Assembly: GCA_040954595.2 (NCBI GenBank)
Contig: CM082591.2
Span: 11,532,001 to 11,596,000, forward strand
Direction: 5' to 3'
DNA from: Balanoglossus misakiensis
Taxonomy: Eukaryota > Hemichordata
Length of the DNA: 64,000 nucleotides
A program made the translations under genes and the position numbers. Under the pieces are notes generated by a model that ran no database searches, was not told the DNA's origin, and was given only the letters and a program-made list of their open reading frames with translations. Below, piece after piece: positions 20,931-33,445 of this stretch. The first letter of the stretch is position 1. Each line of letters opens with the position of its first letter.

Positions 20931-23900
20931 CGAGCAGCATTGTCGGGCCCAAGCGCTGATCTCGAATTATATATGCACAGTATGAATGAGAAGAAACAGA
21001 ATTTTCTATCGGATGTATTATCTCATGACATAACAAGGATGTGTGTATTTTTGCTGCTGAAATAGGGTGAAGTAGGTCAAAGGTCACCTGAGATCACCCA
21101 ACATTTGGGCAATTTTTTTTTACCCATACTGGTCCATGTCCAACAAAAACCAAAACTCTAGCTCTATTGGTTCGCCTGTAATTAGGTATGTGCATATTTA
21201 ATGAGGTCAGCAGGTGTTACAGGTGACCCAAAAATGTGGCTTTACATTTTGGTCCCATCCTACCAAATGCCATGGCTGTATCTGCTCTGGATGCTGAGAT
21301 ATGCGAAAGTAGGTCAAAGGTCACCAGAGGTCACCCAACATTTGGGCAAAAAATTTTGATCCCATACTGGTCCATGTCCAACAAAAACCAAACCTCTAGC
21401 TCTATTGGTTCGCCTGTAATTAGATATGCACATAATTAATGAGGTCAGCATAGGTCAAAGGGGTCATTAAAAGTAGCAAAATATTTTGATCACACACTAA
21501 TCCACATTCATCAAAAACCAAACGTCTAGCCCTATAGGTTAGCCTGGAATTAGATATGCAGAAATAATAACGCGTGATAAGTAGGTCAAAGGTCATGTGA
21601 AAAATCGCCAAAAAATTGTAACATATTTTAGTCACATGACGATTGATATCCATAAAAAGAATTTGTATGCTATCAATTTTTAGACTAGAAAAAGGAATTT
21701 CAATTTTTCACTGCTTTTTACAAAATCCAATATGGCCGCCATAATCTTCGACCAATCACAATGTTCTTTGCAAACTTGATAGACATCAGTGTAGTGACCA
21801 TACTCCCCGAATCTTGCGACTCAGTTATTGCCTGTTCTGGAGAAGATTTTTGGAGCTTTACTATGGTTTTTCGAAAATCCAATATGGCCGCCATAATCTT
21901 TGACCAATCACACTGATCTTCGCAAACTTGATAGACATCAGTTAGGTGACCACATACCACAAACCGCGTGACTCGGTTATCGCCGGTTCTGGAGAAGAAG
22001 ATTTTTGAAATTTTGACCAGATTTCAGAAAAACAACTGTAGCAAAAAAACTGCAACATTGACAGCAAAATATCCAATTACAAAAATGATGGGCAGAAGGT
22101 ACACTACCTGCACGCCAAATCTGAAGTCGATCTGACTTGTAGTTTCTGAGATCTGAGATTTGCATTTTTTCAGAAAATCCAATATGGCCGCCAGGTCACA
22201 TGACTAATTAAGTATTCACAAGTCACTGCACATCTACTTATTGACCTTGACCACTGTAGCAAGTTTGAGCAGTGTACCTGCAGTAGTTTCAGAGATCTCG
22301 TTGGCCGAAGAATTGACACAAGAAAAAAGAAAGAAAGAATTAAAGCTGCAAGCAGCATTGTCCGGGCCCAAGCTCTATTATCTGATCTGATTATTAGATA
22401 TACACATAATTAATGAGTAGAAACATAATGCTGTGTTTTATCCCATGAAATATCAAGGTTATATCTATGTTTGGTGTTGATATAGTGTTAAGTAGGTCAA
22501 AGGTCACCCAGAGGTCACCCACAATTTGGGCAGAAAATTTTGACCCATAGTGGTCCATGTCCAACAAAAACCAGACCTCTAGCCCTTTTGGTTAGCCCGG
22601 AATTAGGTATGCACATTAATAATGAGTAAAGCAGGTGTCACAGGTGACCCATAACTTTGGCTTTTCATTATGGCCCCATACCTCCAAACGCCAAGGCTGT
22701 ATCTGCTGTGGATGTCGAGATATGCAAAAGTAGGTCAAAGGTCATCTGAGGTCACCCAAAATTTGGGCAGAAAATTTTGACCCATAGTGGTCCATGTCCA
22801 ACAAAAACCAGACATCTAGCCCTTTTGGTTAGCCCGGAATTAGGTATGCACATAAATAATGAGTAAAGCAGGTGTCACAGGATGACCCAAAACTTTGGCT
22901 TTTCATTATGGCCCCATACCTCCAAACGCCAAGGCTGTATCTGGTGTGGATGTCGAGATATGCAAAAGTAGGTCAAAGGTCACCCGAGGTCACCCAACAT
23001 TTGGGCAAAATATTTTGACCCCATACTGGTCCATGTATAACAAAAACAAAACCTCTAGGTCTATTGGTTCATCATTAATTAGGTATGCGCATATTTAATG
23101 AGGTCACCAGAGGTCAAAGGGGTCATGAAAAGTAGCAAAATTTTTTGATCACATACAAATCCACATACCTCAAAAACCAAACTTATAGCCCTATTGGTTA
23201 GCCTGGAATTAGATATGCAGAAAAATGATTTGTCAAAAGTAGGTCAAAGGTAATCGCCAAAATTACCAAAATATTTATAGCTTATTCTTGTCATATGATG
23301 ATTCATATCCATAAAAAGAATTTCTGTGCTATCAATTTTTAGGCTAGAAAAGGAATTTTTACTTTTTAATCGTTTTTCACAAAATCCAATATGGCCGCCA
23401 TAATCTTCGACCAATCACATTCCCCTTCGCAAACTTGATAGACATCTGTTAAATGACCACACACACCAAATCTTGTGACTCGGTTATCGCCCGTTCTGGA
23501 GAAGAAGATTTTTGAAGTTTTACTATGGTTTTTCGAAAATCCAATATAGCCGCCATAATCTTCGACCAATCACAATGATCTTCGCAAACTTGATAGACAT
23601 CAGTTAGGTGACCACATACCCCAAACGGCGTGACTCGGTTATCGCCGGTTCTGGAGAAGAAGATTTTTGAAAATTTGACCAGATTTCAGAAAAACAACTG
23701 TAGCAAAAAAACTGCAACATTGACAGCATAATATCCAATTACAAAAATGATGGGCATAAGGTATACTAGCTGCACACCAAATTTGAAGTCAATCTGACTT
23801 GTAGTTTCTGAGATCTGAGATTTGCATTTTTTCAGAAAATCCAATATGGCCGCCAGGTCACGTGACTAATTAAATATTCACGAGCCACTGCACATCTACT

Positions 23901-24123
23901 CATTGGCCCCTATCTGCCTACCAAGTTTCAGCCTGGTTGGTGCTGCAGTTTTTGAGATTTAGGTGGCCGAAAAATGGAACCAAGAATAAAGAAGGAAAGA
24001 AAGACTGAAAAACCCCAACGAAACCAATAGGGCCCAAGCGCTGGTATGCGCTTGGGCCCTAAAGAAAGAAAAACCCCAACGAAACAAATAGGGCCCAAGC
24101 GCAAGCAAGCGCTTGGGCCCTAA
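20931..24123 (+). mobile_element. Helentron-like element 2
   Basis: The 5' end ATTAAAGCTGCGAGCAGC with GGGCCCAAGCGC lies in the (AAT)n run of element 1. The closing hairpin is at 24091-24120, followed by TAA. It is interrupted by element 3. Confidence 0.65.
22339..24062 (+). mobile_element. Helentron-like element 3
   Basis: Opens ATTAAAGCTGCAAGCAGC in the GAAA-rich tail of element 2 and closes with the hairpin at 24030-24059 (stem GGGCCCAAGCGC). The interior has two tandem units of about 238 bases. Confidence 0.65.
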
Positions 24124-26641
24124 TAATTAAAGCTGCAAGCAGCATTGTCCGGGCCCAAGCTCTATTATCTGATCTGATGCTAATATAGTGTTAAGTAGGT
24201 CAAAGGTCACCCGAGGTCACCCAACATTTGGGCAAAATATTTTGACCCCATACTGGTCCATGTATAACAAAAACAAAACCTCTAGGTCTATTGGTTCATC
24301 ATTAATTAGGTATGCGCATATTTAATGAGGTCACCAGAGGTCAAAGGGGTCATGAAAAGTAGCAAAATGTTTTGATCACATACAAATCCACATACATCAA
24401 AAACCAAACTTATAGCCCTATTGGTTAGCCTGGAATTAGATATGCAGAAAAATGATTCGTCAAAAGTAGGTCAAAGGTCATTGCCAAAATTACAAAAATA
24501 TTTATAGCTTATTCTTGTCATATGATGATTCATATCCATAAAAAGAATTTCTGTGCTATCAATTTTTAGGCTAGAAAAGGAATTTTTACTTTTTAATCGT
24601 TTTTCACAAAATCCAATATGGCTGCCATAATCTTCAACCAATCACATTCCCCTTCGCAAACTTGATAGACATCCGTTTAATGACCACACACACCAAATCT
24701 TGTGACTCGGTTATCGCCCGTTCTGGAGGAGAAGATTTTTGAAGTTTTACTATAGTTTTTCGAAAATTCAATATGGCCGCCATAATCTTTGACCAATCAC
24801 AATGATCTTCGCAAACTTGATAGACATCAGTTAGGTGACCACATAACCCAAACGGCGTGACTCGGTTATCGCCGGTTCTGGAGAAGAAGATTTTTGAAAT
24901 TTTGACCAGATTTCAGAAAAACAACTGTAGCAAAAAAACTGCAACATTGACAGCAAAATATCCAATTACAAAAATGATGGGCAGAGGGTATACTACCAGC
25001 ACGCCAAATTTGAAGTCGATCTGACTTGTAGTTTCTGAGATCTGAGATTTGCATTTTTTCAGAAAATCCAATATGGCCGCCATGTCACGTGACTAATTAA
25101 GTATTCACAAGTCACTGCACATCTACTCATTGACCTTGACCACTGTAGCAAGTTTGAGAACTGTACCTGCAGCGGTGTCTGAGATCTAGAGCGCGAAAGA
25201 AATGAACCAAGAATAAAGAAAGAAAGAAAGATTAAAGCTGCAAGCAGCATTGTCCGGGCCCAAGCTCTATTATCTGATCTGATATTAGATATGCACATAA
25301 TTAATGAGAAGAAACATAATGCTGTGTTTATCCCATGAAATATCAAGGTTATAACTATGTTTGGTGCTGATATAGTGTTAAGTAGGTCAAAGGTCACCCA
25401 GAGGTCACCCACAACTTGGGCAGAAAATTTTGATCCATAGTGGTCCATGTCCAACAAAAACCAGACCTCTTGGCCTTTTGGTTAGCACGGAATTAGGTAT
25501 GCACATAAATAATGAATTGAGCAGGGGTCACAGGTGACCCAAAACTTTGGCTTTTCATTATGGCCCCATACCTCCAAACTCCAAGGCTGTATATGCTGTG
25601 GATGTCGAGATATGCAAAAGTAGGTCAAAGGTCACCCGAGGTCACCCAACATTTGTGCAAAATATTTTGACCCCATACTGGTCCATGTATAACAAAAACC
25701 AAACCTCTAGGTCTATTTGTTCATCATTAATTAGGTATGTGCATATTTAATGAGGTCAGCAGAGGTCAAAGGGGTCATGAAAAGTAGCAAAATTTTTTGA
25801 TCACATACAAATCCACATACATCAAAAACCAAACTTATAGCCCTATTGGTTAGCCTTGAATTAGATATGCAGAAAAATGAAGCGTCAAAAGTAGGTCAAA
25901 GGTCATTGCCAAAATTACCAAAATATTTATAGCTAATTCTTGTCATATGATGATTCATATCCATAAAAAAAATTTCTGTGCTATCAATGTTTAGGCTAGA
26001 AAAGGAATTTTTACTTTTTAATCGATTTTCACAAAATTCAATATGGCCGCCATAATCTTCGACCAATCACATTCCCCTTCGCAAACTTGATAGACATCTG
26101 TTTAATGACCACACACACCAAATCTTGTGACTCGGTTATCGCCCGTTCTGGAGAAGAAGATTTTTGAAGTTTTACTATGGTTTTTCGAAAATCCAATATG
26201 GCCGCCATAATCTTCGACCAATCACAATGATCTTCGCAAACTTGATAGACATCAGTTAGGTGACCACATACCTCAAATGGCGTGACTCGGTTATCGCCGG
26301 TTCTGGAGAAGAAGATTTTTGAAAATTTGACCAGATTTCAGAAAAACAACTGTAGCAAAAAAACTGCAACATTGACAGCATAATATCCAATTACAAAAAT
26401 GATGGGCATAAGGTATACTAGCTGCACACCAAATTTGAAGTCAATCTGACTTGTAGTTTCTGAGATCTGAGATTTGCATTTTTTCAGAAAATCCAATATG
26501 GCCGCCAGGTCACGTGACTAATTAAATATTCACGAGCCACTGCACATCTACTCATTGGCCCCTATCTGCCTACCAAGTTTCAGCCTGGTTGGTGCTGCAG
26601 TTTTTGAGATTTAGGTGGCCGAAAAATGGAACCAAGAATAA

Positions 26642-27892
26642 ATTAAAGCTGCGAGCAGCATTGTCGGGCCCAAGCGCTGATCTTGAATTATATATGCACA
26701 GTATGAATGAGAAGAAACAGAATTTTCTATCGGATGTATTATCTCATGACATAAAAAGGATGTGTGTATTTTTGCTGCTGAAATAGGGTGAAGTAGGTCA
26801 AAGGTCACCTGAGGTCACCCAACATTTGGGCAAAAAATTTTGATCCCATACTGGTCCATGTCCAACAAAAACCAAACCTCTAGCTCTATTGGTTCGCCTG
26901 TAATTAGCTATGCACATAATTAATGAGGTCAGCAGAGGTCAAAGGGGTCATGAAAAGTAGCAAAATATTTTGATCACACACTAATCCACATTCATCAAAA
27001 ACCAAACGTCTAGCCTTATAGGTTAGCCTGGAATTAGATATGCAGAAATAATAACGCGTGATAAGTAGGTCAAAGGTCATGTGAAAAATCGCCAAAAAAT
27101 TGCAACATATTTTAGTCATATGACGATTGATATCCATAAAAAGAATTTGTATGCTATCAATTTTTAGACTAGAAAAAGGAATTTCAATTTGTCACTGCTT
27201 TTTACAAAATCCAATATGGCCGCCATAATCTTCGACCAATCACAATGCTCTTTGCAAACTTGATAGACATCAGTGTAGTGACCATACTCCCCGAATCTTG
27301 CGACTCAGTCATCGCCCGTTCTGGAGAAGAAGATTTTTGGAGTTTAACTATGGTTTTTCGAAAATCCAATATGGCCGCCATAATCTCCGACCAATCACAA
27401 TGCTTCTTATCAAACTTGATAGACATCAGTTAGGTGACCACATACCCCAAACCCCGTGTCTCGGTTATCACCGGTTCTGGAGAAGAAGATTTTTGAAATT
27501 TAAGCCAGATTTCAGAAAAAAAATTGTAGCAAAAAAACTGCAACATTTACAGCAAATTTTCCAATTACAAAAATGATCGGTAGAAGGTAGACTACCTGCA
27601 CACTAAATTTGAAGTGGATCTGACTTGTAGTTTCTGAGATCTGAGATTTGCATTTTTTCAGAAAATCCAATATGGCCGCCAGGTCACGTGACTAATTAAA
27701 AATTCAAGGGTTCAATGCACGACTACTCATTGACCTTGACCACTGTAGCCAGTTTGAAAACTGTACCTGCAGTGGTGTCTGAGATCTAGAGCGACAAAGA
27801 AGTGAACCAAGAATAAAGAAAGAAAGAAAGAAAGAAAGAAAAACCCCAACGAAACCAATAGGGCCCAAGCGCTGCTGTGCGCTTGGGCCCTA
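26642..27892 (+). mobile_element. Helentron-like element 6
   Basis: A complete, uninterrupted copy: ATTAAAGCTGCGAGCAGC at the 5' end and the hairpin GGGCCCAAGCGC...GCGCTTGGGCCC at 27861-27890. Confidence 0.7.
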
Positions 27893-29316
27893 ATTAAAGC
27901 TGCGAGCAGCATTGTCGGGCCCAAGCGCTGATCTTGAATTATATATGCACAGTATGAATGAGAAGAAACAGAATTTTCTATCGGATGTATTATCTCATGA
28001 CATATCAAGGACGTGTGTATTTTTGCTGCTTAAATAGGGTGAAGTAGGTCAAAGGTCACCTGAGGTCACCCAACATTTGGGCAATTTTTTTTTACCCATA
28101 CTGGTCCATGTCCAACAAAAACCAAAACTCTAGCTCTATTGGTTCGCCTGTAATTAGGTATGTGCATATTTAATGAGGTCAGCAGGTGTCACAGGTGACC
28201 CAAAAATGTGGCTTTACATTTTGGTCCCATCCTACCAAATGCCATGGCTGTATCTGCTCTGGATGCTGAGATATGCGAAAGTAGGTCAAAGGTCACCAGA
28301 GGTCACGCAACATTTGGGCAAAACATTTTGATCCCGTACTGGTCTGTGTCCAACAAAAACCAAACCTCTAGGTCTATTGGTTCGCCTGTAATTAGCTATG
28401 CACATAATTAATGAGGTCAGCAGAGGTCAAAGGGGTCATGAAAAGTAGCAAAATATTTTGATCACACACTAATCCACATTCATCAAAAACCAAACGTCTA
28501 GCCCTATAGGTTAGCCTGGAATTAGATATGCAGAAATAATAACGCGTGATAAGTAGGTCAAAGGTCATGTGAAAAATCGCCAAAAAATTGTAACATATTT
28601 TAGTCACATGACGATTGATATCCATAAAAAGAATTTGTATGCTATCAATTTTTAGACTAGAAAAAGGAATTTCAATTTTTCACTGCTTTTTACAAAATCC
28701 AATATGGCCGCCATAATCTTCGACCAATCACAATGCTCTTTGCAAACTTGATAGACATCAGTGTAGTGACCATACTCCCCGAATCTTGCGACTCAGTCAT
28801 CGCCCGTTCTGGAGAGGAAGATTTTTGGAGTTTAACAATGGTTTTTCTAAAATCCAATATGGCCGCCATAATCTTCGACCAATCACAATGATCTTCGCAA
28901 ACTTGATAGACATCAGTTAGGTGACCACATACCCCAAACCCCGTGTCTCGGTTATCACTGGTTCTGGAGAAGAAGATTTTTGAAATTTAAGCCAGATTTC
29001 AGAAAAAAAATTGTAGCAAAAAAACTGCAACATTGACAGCAAAATTTCCAATTACAAAAATGATGGGTAGAAGGTAGTCTACCTGCATGCCAAATTTGAA
29101 GTCGATCTGACTTGTAGTTTCTGAGATCTGAGATTTGAATTTTTTCAGAAAATCCAATATGGCCGCCAGGTCACGTGACTAATTAATTATTCACAAGTCA
29201 CTGCACATCTACTCATTGACCTTGACCACTGTATCAAGTTTGAGAAGTGTACCTGCAGTAGTTTCAGAGATCTCGTTGGCCGAAGAAATTGACACAAGAA
29301 AAAAGAAAGAAAGAAA

Positions 29317-31099
29317 TATAGCTGCAAGCAGCGATGACGGGCCCAAGCTTAAGCCGAAGGTCAAAGGTCATAAGAGGTCACCCGAAATTTGGGCAAGAAA
29401 TTTTGACCCCCATACTGGTCCGTGTCCCACAAGAACAAAATCTCTAGCCCTATTGGTTCGCCTACAATTAGGTATGCGCATAATTAATGAGATAAAGTGT
29501 AAGGCTCCATCAGGAGTTCCATCCCTCCAAATGCCAAGGCTGTATCTGCTGTGGATGCCGAGATATGGTAAAGTAGGTCAAAGGTCACCTGAGGTCACCC
29601 AAAATTTGGGCAAAAAATTTTGACCCCATACTGGTCCATGGTCAGCATAAATCAAACCTCTAGCCCTATTGCTTAGCCTGGAATTAGGTATGCACATAAT
29701 TAATGAGATAAGCAGGTGTCACAGGTGACCCCAATTTTGGCTTTTCAATTTTAGTCCCAACCCTCCAAACGCCAAGTCTGTACCTGCTCTGGATGCGGAG
29801 ATATAGGAAAGTAGGTCAAAGGTCACCTGAGGTCACCCAAAATTTGGGCAAGAAATTTTGACCCTATACTGGTCCATGTCCTACAAGAACGAAACCTCTA
29901 GCCCTCTTAGTTAGCCCAGAATTAGGTATGCACATAATTAATGAGATAAGCAGGTGTCACAGGTGACCCCAATTTTGGCTTTTCAATTTTAGTCCCAACC
30001 CTCCAAACGCCAAGTCTGTACCTGCTCTGGATGCGGAGATATAGGAAAGTAGGTCAAAGGTCACCTGAGGTCACCCAAAATTTGGGCAAGAAATTTTGAC
30101 CCTATACTGGTCCATGTCCTACAAGAACGAAACCTCTAGCCCTCTTAGTTAACCCAGAATTAGGTATGCACATAATTAATGAGTTAAGCAGGTGTTACAG
30201 GTGACCCCCATTTTGGCTTTTCAATTTTAGTCCCAACCCTCCAAACGCCAAGTCTGTACCTGCTCTGGATGCGGAGATATGGGAAAGTAGGTCAAAGGTC
30301 ACCTGAGGTCACCCAAAATTTGGGCAAGAAATTTTGACCCTATACTGGTCCATGTCCCACAAGAACGAAACCTCTAGCCCTCTTAGTTAGCCCAGAATTA
30401 GGTATGCACATAATTAATGAGTTAGGCAGGTGTTACAGGTGAGCCTAAAATTGTGCCTTTTATTTTGGTGCCATTGTGCTCACTGACCAATAGACAGTCA
30501 CTGTACAGGACTATTGCACAGACCAGAATTCCACAATAAGACATAGACATAGCTTAACCATAGAGGTATAATTAAAGGTATAAATTTAATAAAAAAAATA
30601 ATATAAAAAAATCGGTCAATTTTTCATATCATTTTTTTTCGCTTAAAATTATTGACAAATGCTAGGCTAGCTGCACACCAAAGTTGGAGATGATCGGCCT
30701 AACAGATTTTGAGATATGTATGCATATTTATCCAAAATACGATGTGGTCATAGCTTTACTATGTAAAGTATAGGCACATGGCTTGGGCGAAAAATATGAA
30801 AAATAATACTTAAAAATCTTCTTCTCAAAAGTGACATGGCCTTTGGCCTTGACATTTGGCATGTAGAACCCTGGCCATATGGCCCACAAAGTATCTTAAC
30901 AGAATTTTGATATCTCCATTCATATGCAAATTAGGTCGATTTGAAAACTTTGCCCATATATGGTCATCAGGTCATGTGACTTATTAAACATTCACAAGGG
31001 TACTGCACTAGCTCTCATTGGCCTGCACCATTGTGCCAAATGTGAGATTTGTAGGTTCAGCCGTTTTCAAGATCTAGCTGGACAAAAAAATGACACAAG

Positions 31100-31131
<32 letters not shown>

Positions 31132-31187
31132 GAAGAAAAACCCCAGTAATACCAATAGGGCCCAAGCCTGCTGGGCTTGGGCCCTAA
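29317..31187 (+). mobile_element. Helentron-like element 8, with four 238-bp units
   Basis: A divergent 5' end (TATAGCTGCAAGCAGCGATG) in the tail of element 7. It contains a tandem array with an exact 238-base period: the DR1 motif starts at 29575, 29813, 30051 and 30289. Unique sequence (30.45-31.1 kb), a (GAA)n run at 31098-31130 and the hairpin 31158-31184 follow. Confidence 0.65.
31098..31135 (+). repeat. (GAA)n microsatellite
   Basis: About eleven GAA/GAAG units in the tail of element 8. Such A-rich tails are where the nested elements were inserted. Confidence 0.8.
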
Positions 31188-31435
31188 AAACCCCAACGAA
31201 ACCAATAGGGCCCAAGCGCTTGCGTGCGCTTGGGCCCTAAGAAGGAAAGAAAGAAAGACTGAAAAACCCCAACGAAACCAATAGGGCCCAAGCGCTGGTA
31301 TGCGCTTGGGCCCTAAAAAACCCCAACGAAACCAATACGGGCCCAAGCCTGGCTTGGCTTGGGCCCGTAATAATAAGAAAAATTCGAACAATAACAATGG
31401 GGGCACAAGCCGCCCGAGGGCGCTTGTGCCCCCAA

Positions 31436-31940
31436 CTATCAGTATCCAAATTTAATTCCTCAGATATTGCATTTTTCAAGGAGCTGCCATATTGGATTTT
31501 GTCGGCGTCGACCACCCAAAACCTACTCAAGTTCAATGGCCCGAAACTCCACTTTGGGAAGCTTGAGCCAAAACGAAGCAATATCCGTTCAAAATATAAG
31601 AAATAAAACTAATACCAAAAGCACACTTGAAACAATTTTATGCTTGCAAACGGAAACGACGCAGGGTTTATTTTACCACATTCGCTAAACGTAGCGTACA
31701 AATGATATCAGAGATCGAATACGATAAATTTTCCACTTTCAGCTCGATCGGACGATAGGTTACGTCTATCAAACCTGAGGGACGCAGTTTGGTGGCACAA
31801 ATCTCACCTTTTGGAGTAGAAAAAGACGATTTTCTGAAACTGAAAAAATACACCAACGGTTCTTGAAGTAATGGTGGCGCTGTTGCAATTCAAAGTAAAA
31901 TCTCATTAACATATGCAAATTCACTACTCACTTTCTCGAC
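31436..31940. other. Unassigned intronic sequence
   Basis: Only short frames and no repeat that I recognise. Confidence 0.5.
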
Positions 31941-32163
31941 TGTGATGACATTAAACTCTAAGTGTCAATCTTACTCTAAAATGAACTGCCTTCTGTCGTG
32001 TTCTGATGTTATACCGCCCTCTATTGTTAATTGAAGTACATGTGGTCTCCAATATTATGGGATATTGTTATGCTCCTTAGCTTCATGGAAGCCATACAAT
32101 AAATTCACACTTGTTGACTGTTGAGTTAAATCCGAGTCACAGTAGTTTAATCTGAACCATCCA
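31941..32163 (+). repeat. Gypsy C 5' LTR
   Basis: Starts TGTGATGACATTAAAC, has ATAAATTCAC near 32100, and ends ...CCATCCA directly before the primer-binding site TGGCGACGAGG (32165-32175, complementary to tRNA-Ser(GCU)). Borders inferred; the partner LTR is missing. Confidence 0.6.
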
Positions 32164-32211
32164 GTGGCGACGAGGATCGACATCTGAAGTCTATTGTATA
32201 AGCTTTTCATC

Positions 32212-32880
32212 ATGAACGACCCCCGAAAAAACATTTCGACATTTGATTGTGCAGGAGATGCAGCGACAGTAGGTCAGCGATGCTGTTGCTACACTTGGCT
32301 GGACCCGATGTACAGGACATTTTCAGCACTCTGGACAATACAGGTATGCCAACTCAATACAAGATGGCTGTCAAAGCACTTAACTCTTATTTTGTGCCAG
32401 TTGTCAACTCAGCATATGAGAGGCAAAGTTTCCGATCCCTCACACAAGAAAGGGGGAAAACAACTCAGCAATTTATAACTAGATTACGTCGAGCAGCGAA
32501 AGACTGTGATTTTGGTGCTGAAATGGATAATCAGATCCATGATGAAGTCATTGCAAAGTGTAACTCTGACTACATCCGCCGAAAATTGTTGGAGGAAGGT
32601 GCATCACTGACACTTGCTAAAGCATTGACCGTGGCGAGGCAATGTTAAGAGGTTGAAAGCCAGATGACAACCCTGTCACCAAACAAGCCTGAAACAGCCG
32701 TAACTGCCAATCGTGTTGAGCGACGTGTTGGTAAGCCAAAACAAAATACAAAGAACAGTAAAGGTGGTAACCATGGTAACACTGATAAAGCATGCTACCA
32801 ATGTGGTAAGACAGGACACTTCGGCGAGACCCTAACTGTTCGGCGAGAGGAAAGATATGTTTGAAATGTGACGGTTCCAA
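32212..32880 (+). pseudogene. Gypsy C gag fragment
   Basis: Starts MNDPRKNISTF. After a frameshift near 32270 it continues in a frame with PTQYKMAVKALNSYFVP, YERQSFRSLTQERGKTTQQF and LRRAAKDCDFG, typical of K02A2.6-type capsid. A TAA at about 32647 and a later frame with the knuckle CYQCGKTGHFGE follow. The second knuckle and all of pol are missing. The copy breaks off near 32.88 kb. Confidence 0.8.
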
Positions 32881-33445
32881 TCATTAGCAGTGCAACTTCG
32901 AGCCGCAGGCGAGAAGTTGTACGCTTCCGCGAAAACCACGAGTATACGTGACGTCAAACAAAGAAAGATATCATGGGATTATATATTTATCACATGAACA
33001 GTCTTCTTATTTTTTGTTAGAAGAGGTGGGACTTAAAAAAATTGCAATCTTGCGAAAATATTCCAGCGGTCTGGAATTCTATTTTGCGGGATTACTTTCT
33101 TTCACCCGTGTAAAGAGTCTGTCGTTTGGAAGCTATGCAAATGAGTTTCATTCATAAACCTGATTGACGCGTATGTTTGGATAGGCTTTGCGTCTTGACT
33201 GCCAATTAGAACATTGAAAGCAATCACGTGATACATTTTGAGCGAGGCAGCTGGCTTACCCCAGACGACCAGGGACGTCCGATCCCCGGCGTCCGATCAG
33301 CAAAATTCACAAACAATAACACTTCACATGCAAGCATTGTATAGTTAAAAGACTGATATTAAAAATACGGTAGTTCTCTTTCTGGAGGATATGGTGGCCC
33401 TGAAAAGGGCCGTTTATGGTTTGGTAGTCCTGAAAAGGACTGTTT
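32881..33445. other. Spacer between gypsy C and Crypton 2
   Basis: Probably includes the 3' flank of the Crypton gene. I see no separate feature. Confidence 0.4.

Larger units (their letters stand above)
19811..30301 (+). promoter_or_regulatory. Array of DR1/DR4 nuclear-receptor-type half-site repeats
   Basis: I counted 22 exact plus-strand copies of AGGTCAAAGGTCA, starting near 19811, 21074, 21311, 21583, 22494, 22731, 22970, 24198, 24468, 25383, 25622, 25891, 26796, 27067, 28046, 28282, 28555, 29356, 29575, 29813, 30051 and 30289. Each is a perfect DR1 (two AGGTCA half-sites, one base apart), the class bound by HNF4, RXR/PPAR and COUP-TF. In several copies CCTG and a third AGGTCA follow, which adds a DR4. 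That the motif is present is certain; that any receptor binds is unproven. Confidence 0.6.
27893..31240 (+). mobile_element. Helentron-like element 7
   Basis: Starts immediately after element 6, head to tail. It closes at the hairpin 31208-31237. It holds element 8. Confidence 0.6.
25231..31316 (+). mobile_element. Helentron-like element 5
   Basis: Opens in the GAAAGAAAG tail of element 4. By nesting order it closes at the hairpin 31284-31313. It holds elements 6-8. Confidence 0.6.
24125..31370 (+). mobile_element. Helentron-like element 4
   Basis: Opens two bases after the end of element 2. The opening contains CCGGGCCCAAGC, and the hairpin that pairs with it, at 31338-31367, is the only one with the longer stem CGGGCCCAAGCC. 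It holds elements 5-8. Confidence 0.6.
19711..31435 (+). mobile_element. Helentron-like element 1 (outermost of a nest)
   Basis: The 5' end is ATTAAAGCTGCAAGCAGC followed by GGGGCACAAGC. The 3' end is the hairpin at 31399-31433, whose stem is GGGGGCACAAGC...GCTTGTGCCCCC. The 5' subterminal motif therefore matches the terminal stem. Its own sequence is 19711-20930 and 31372-31435; everything between is later insertions. The copy at 53670-55115 is the same family without them and shows the unoccupied (AAT)n site. No Rep/helicase gene is present, so it is non-autonomous. The 3' hairpin, lack of target duplication and subterminal inverted motif suggest the Helentron/HINE group; this is inference. 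Confidence 0.7.

Noticed and set aside
19767-31688. Many frames of 60-135 codons in the Helentron-like nest
   Set aside because: They recur as degenerate copies of the element on both strands, with no known domain and no frame conserved across copies.
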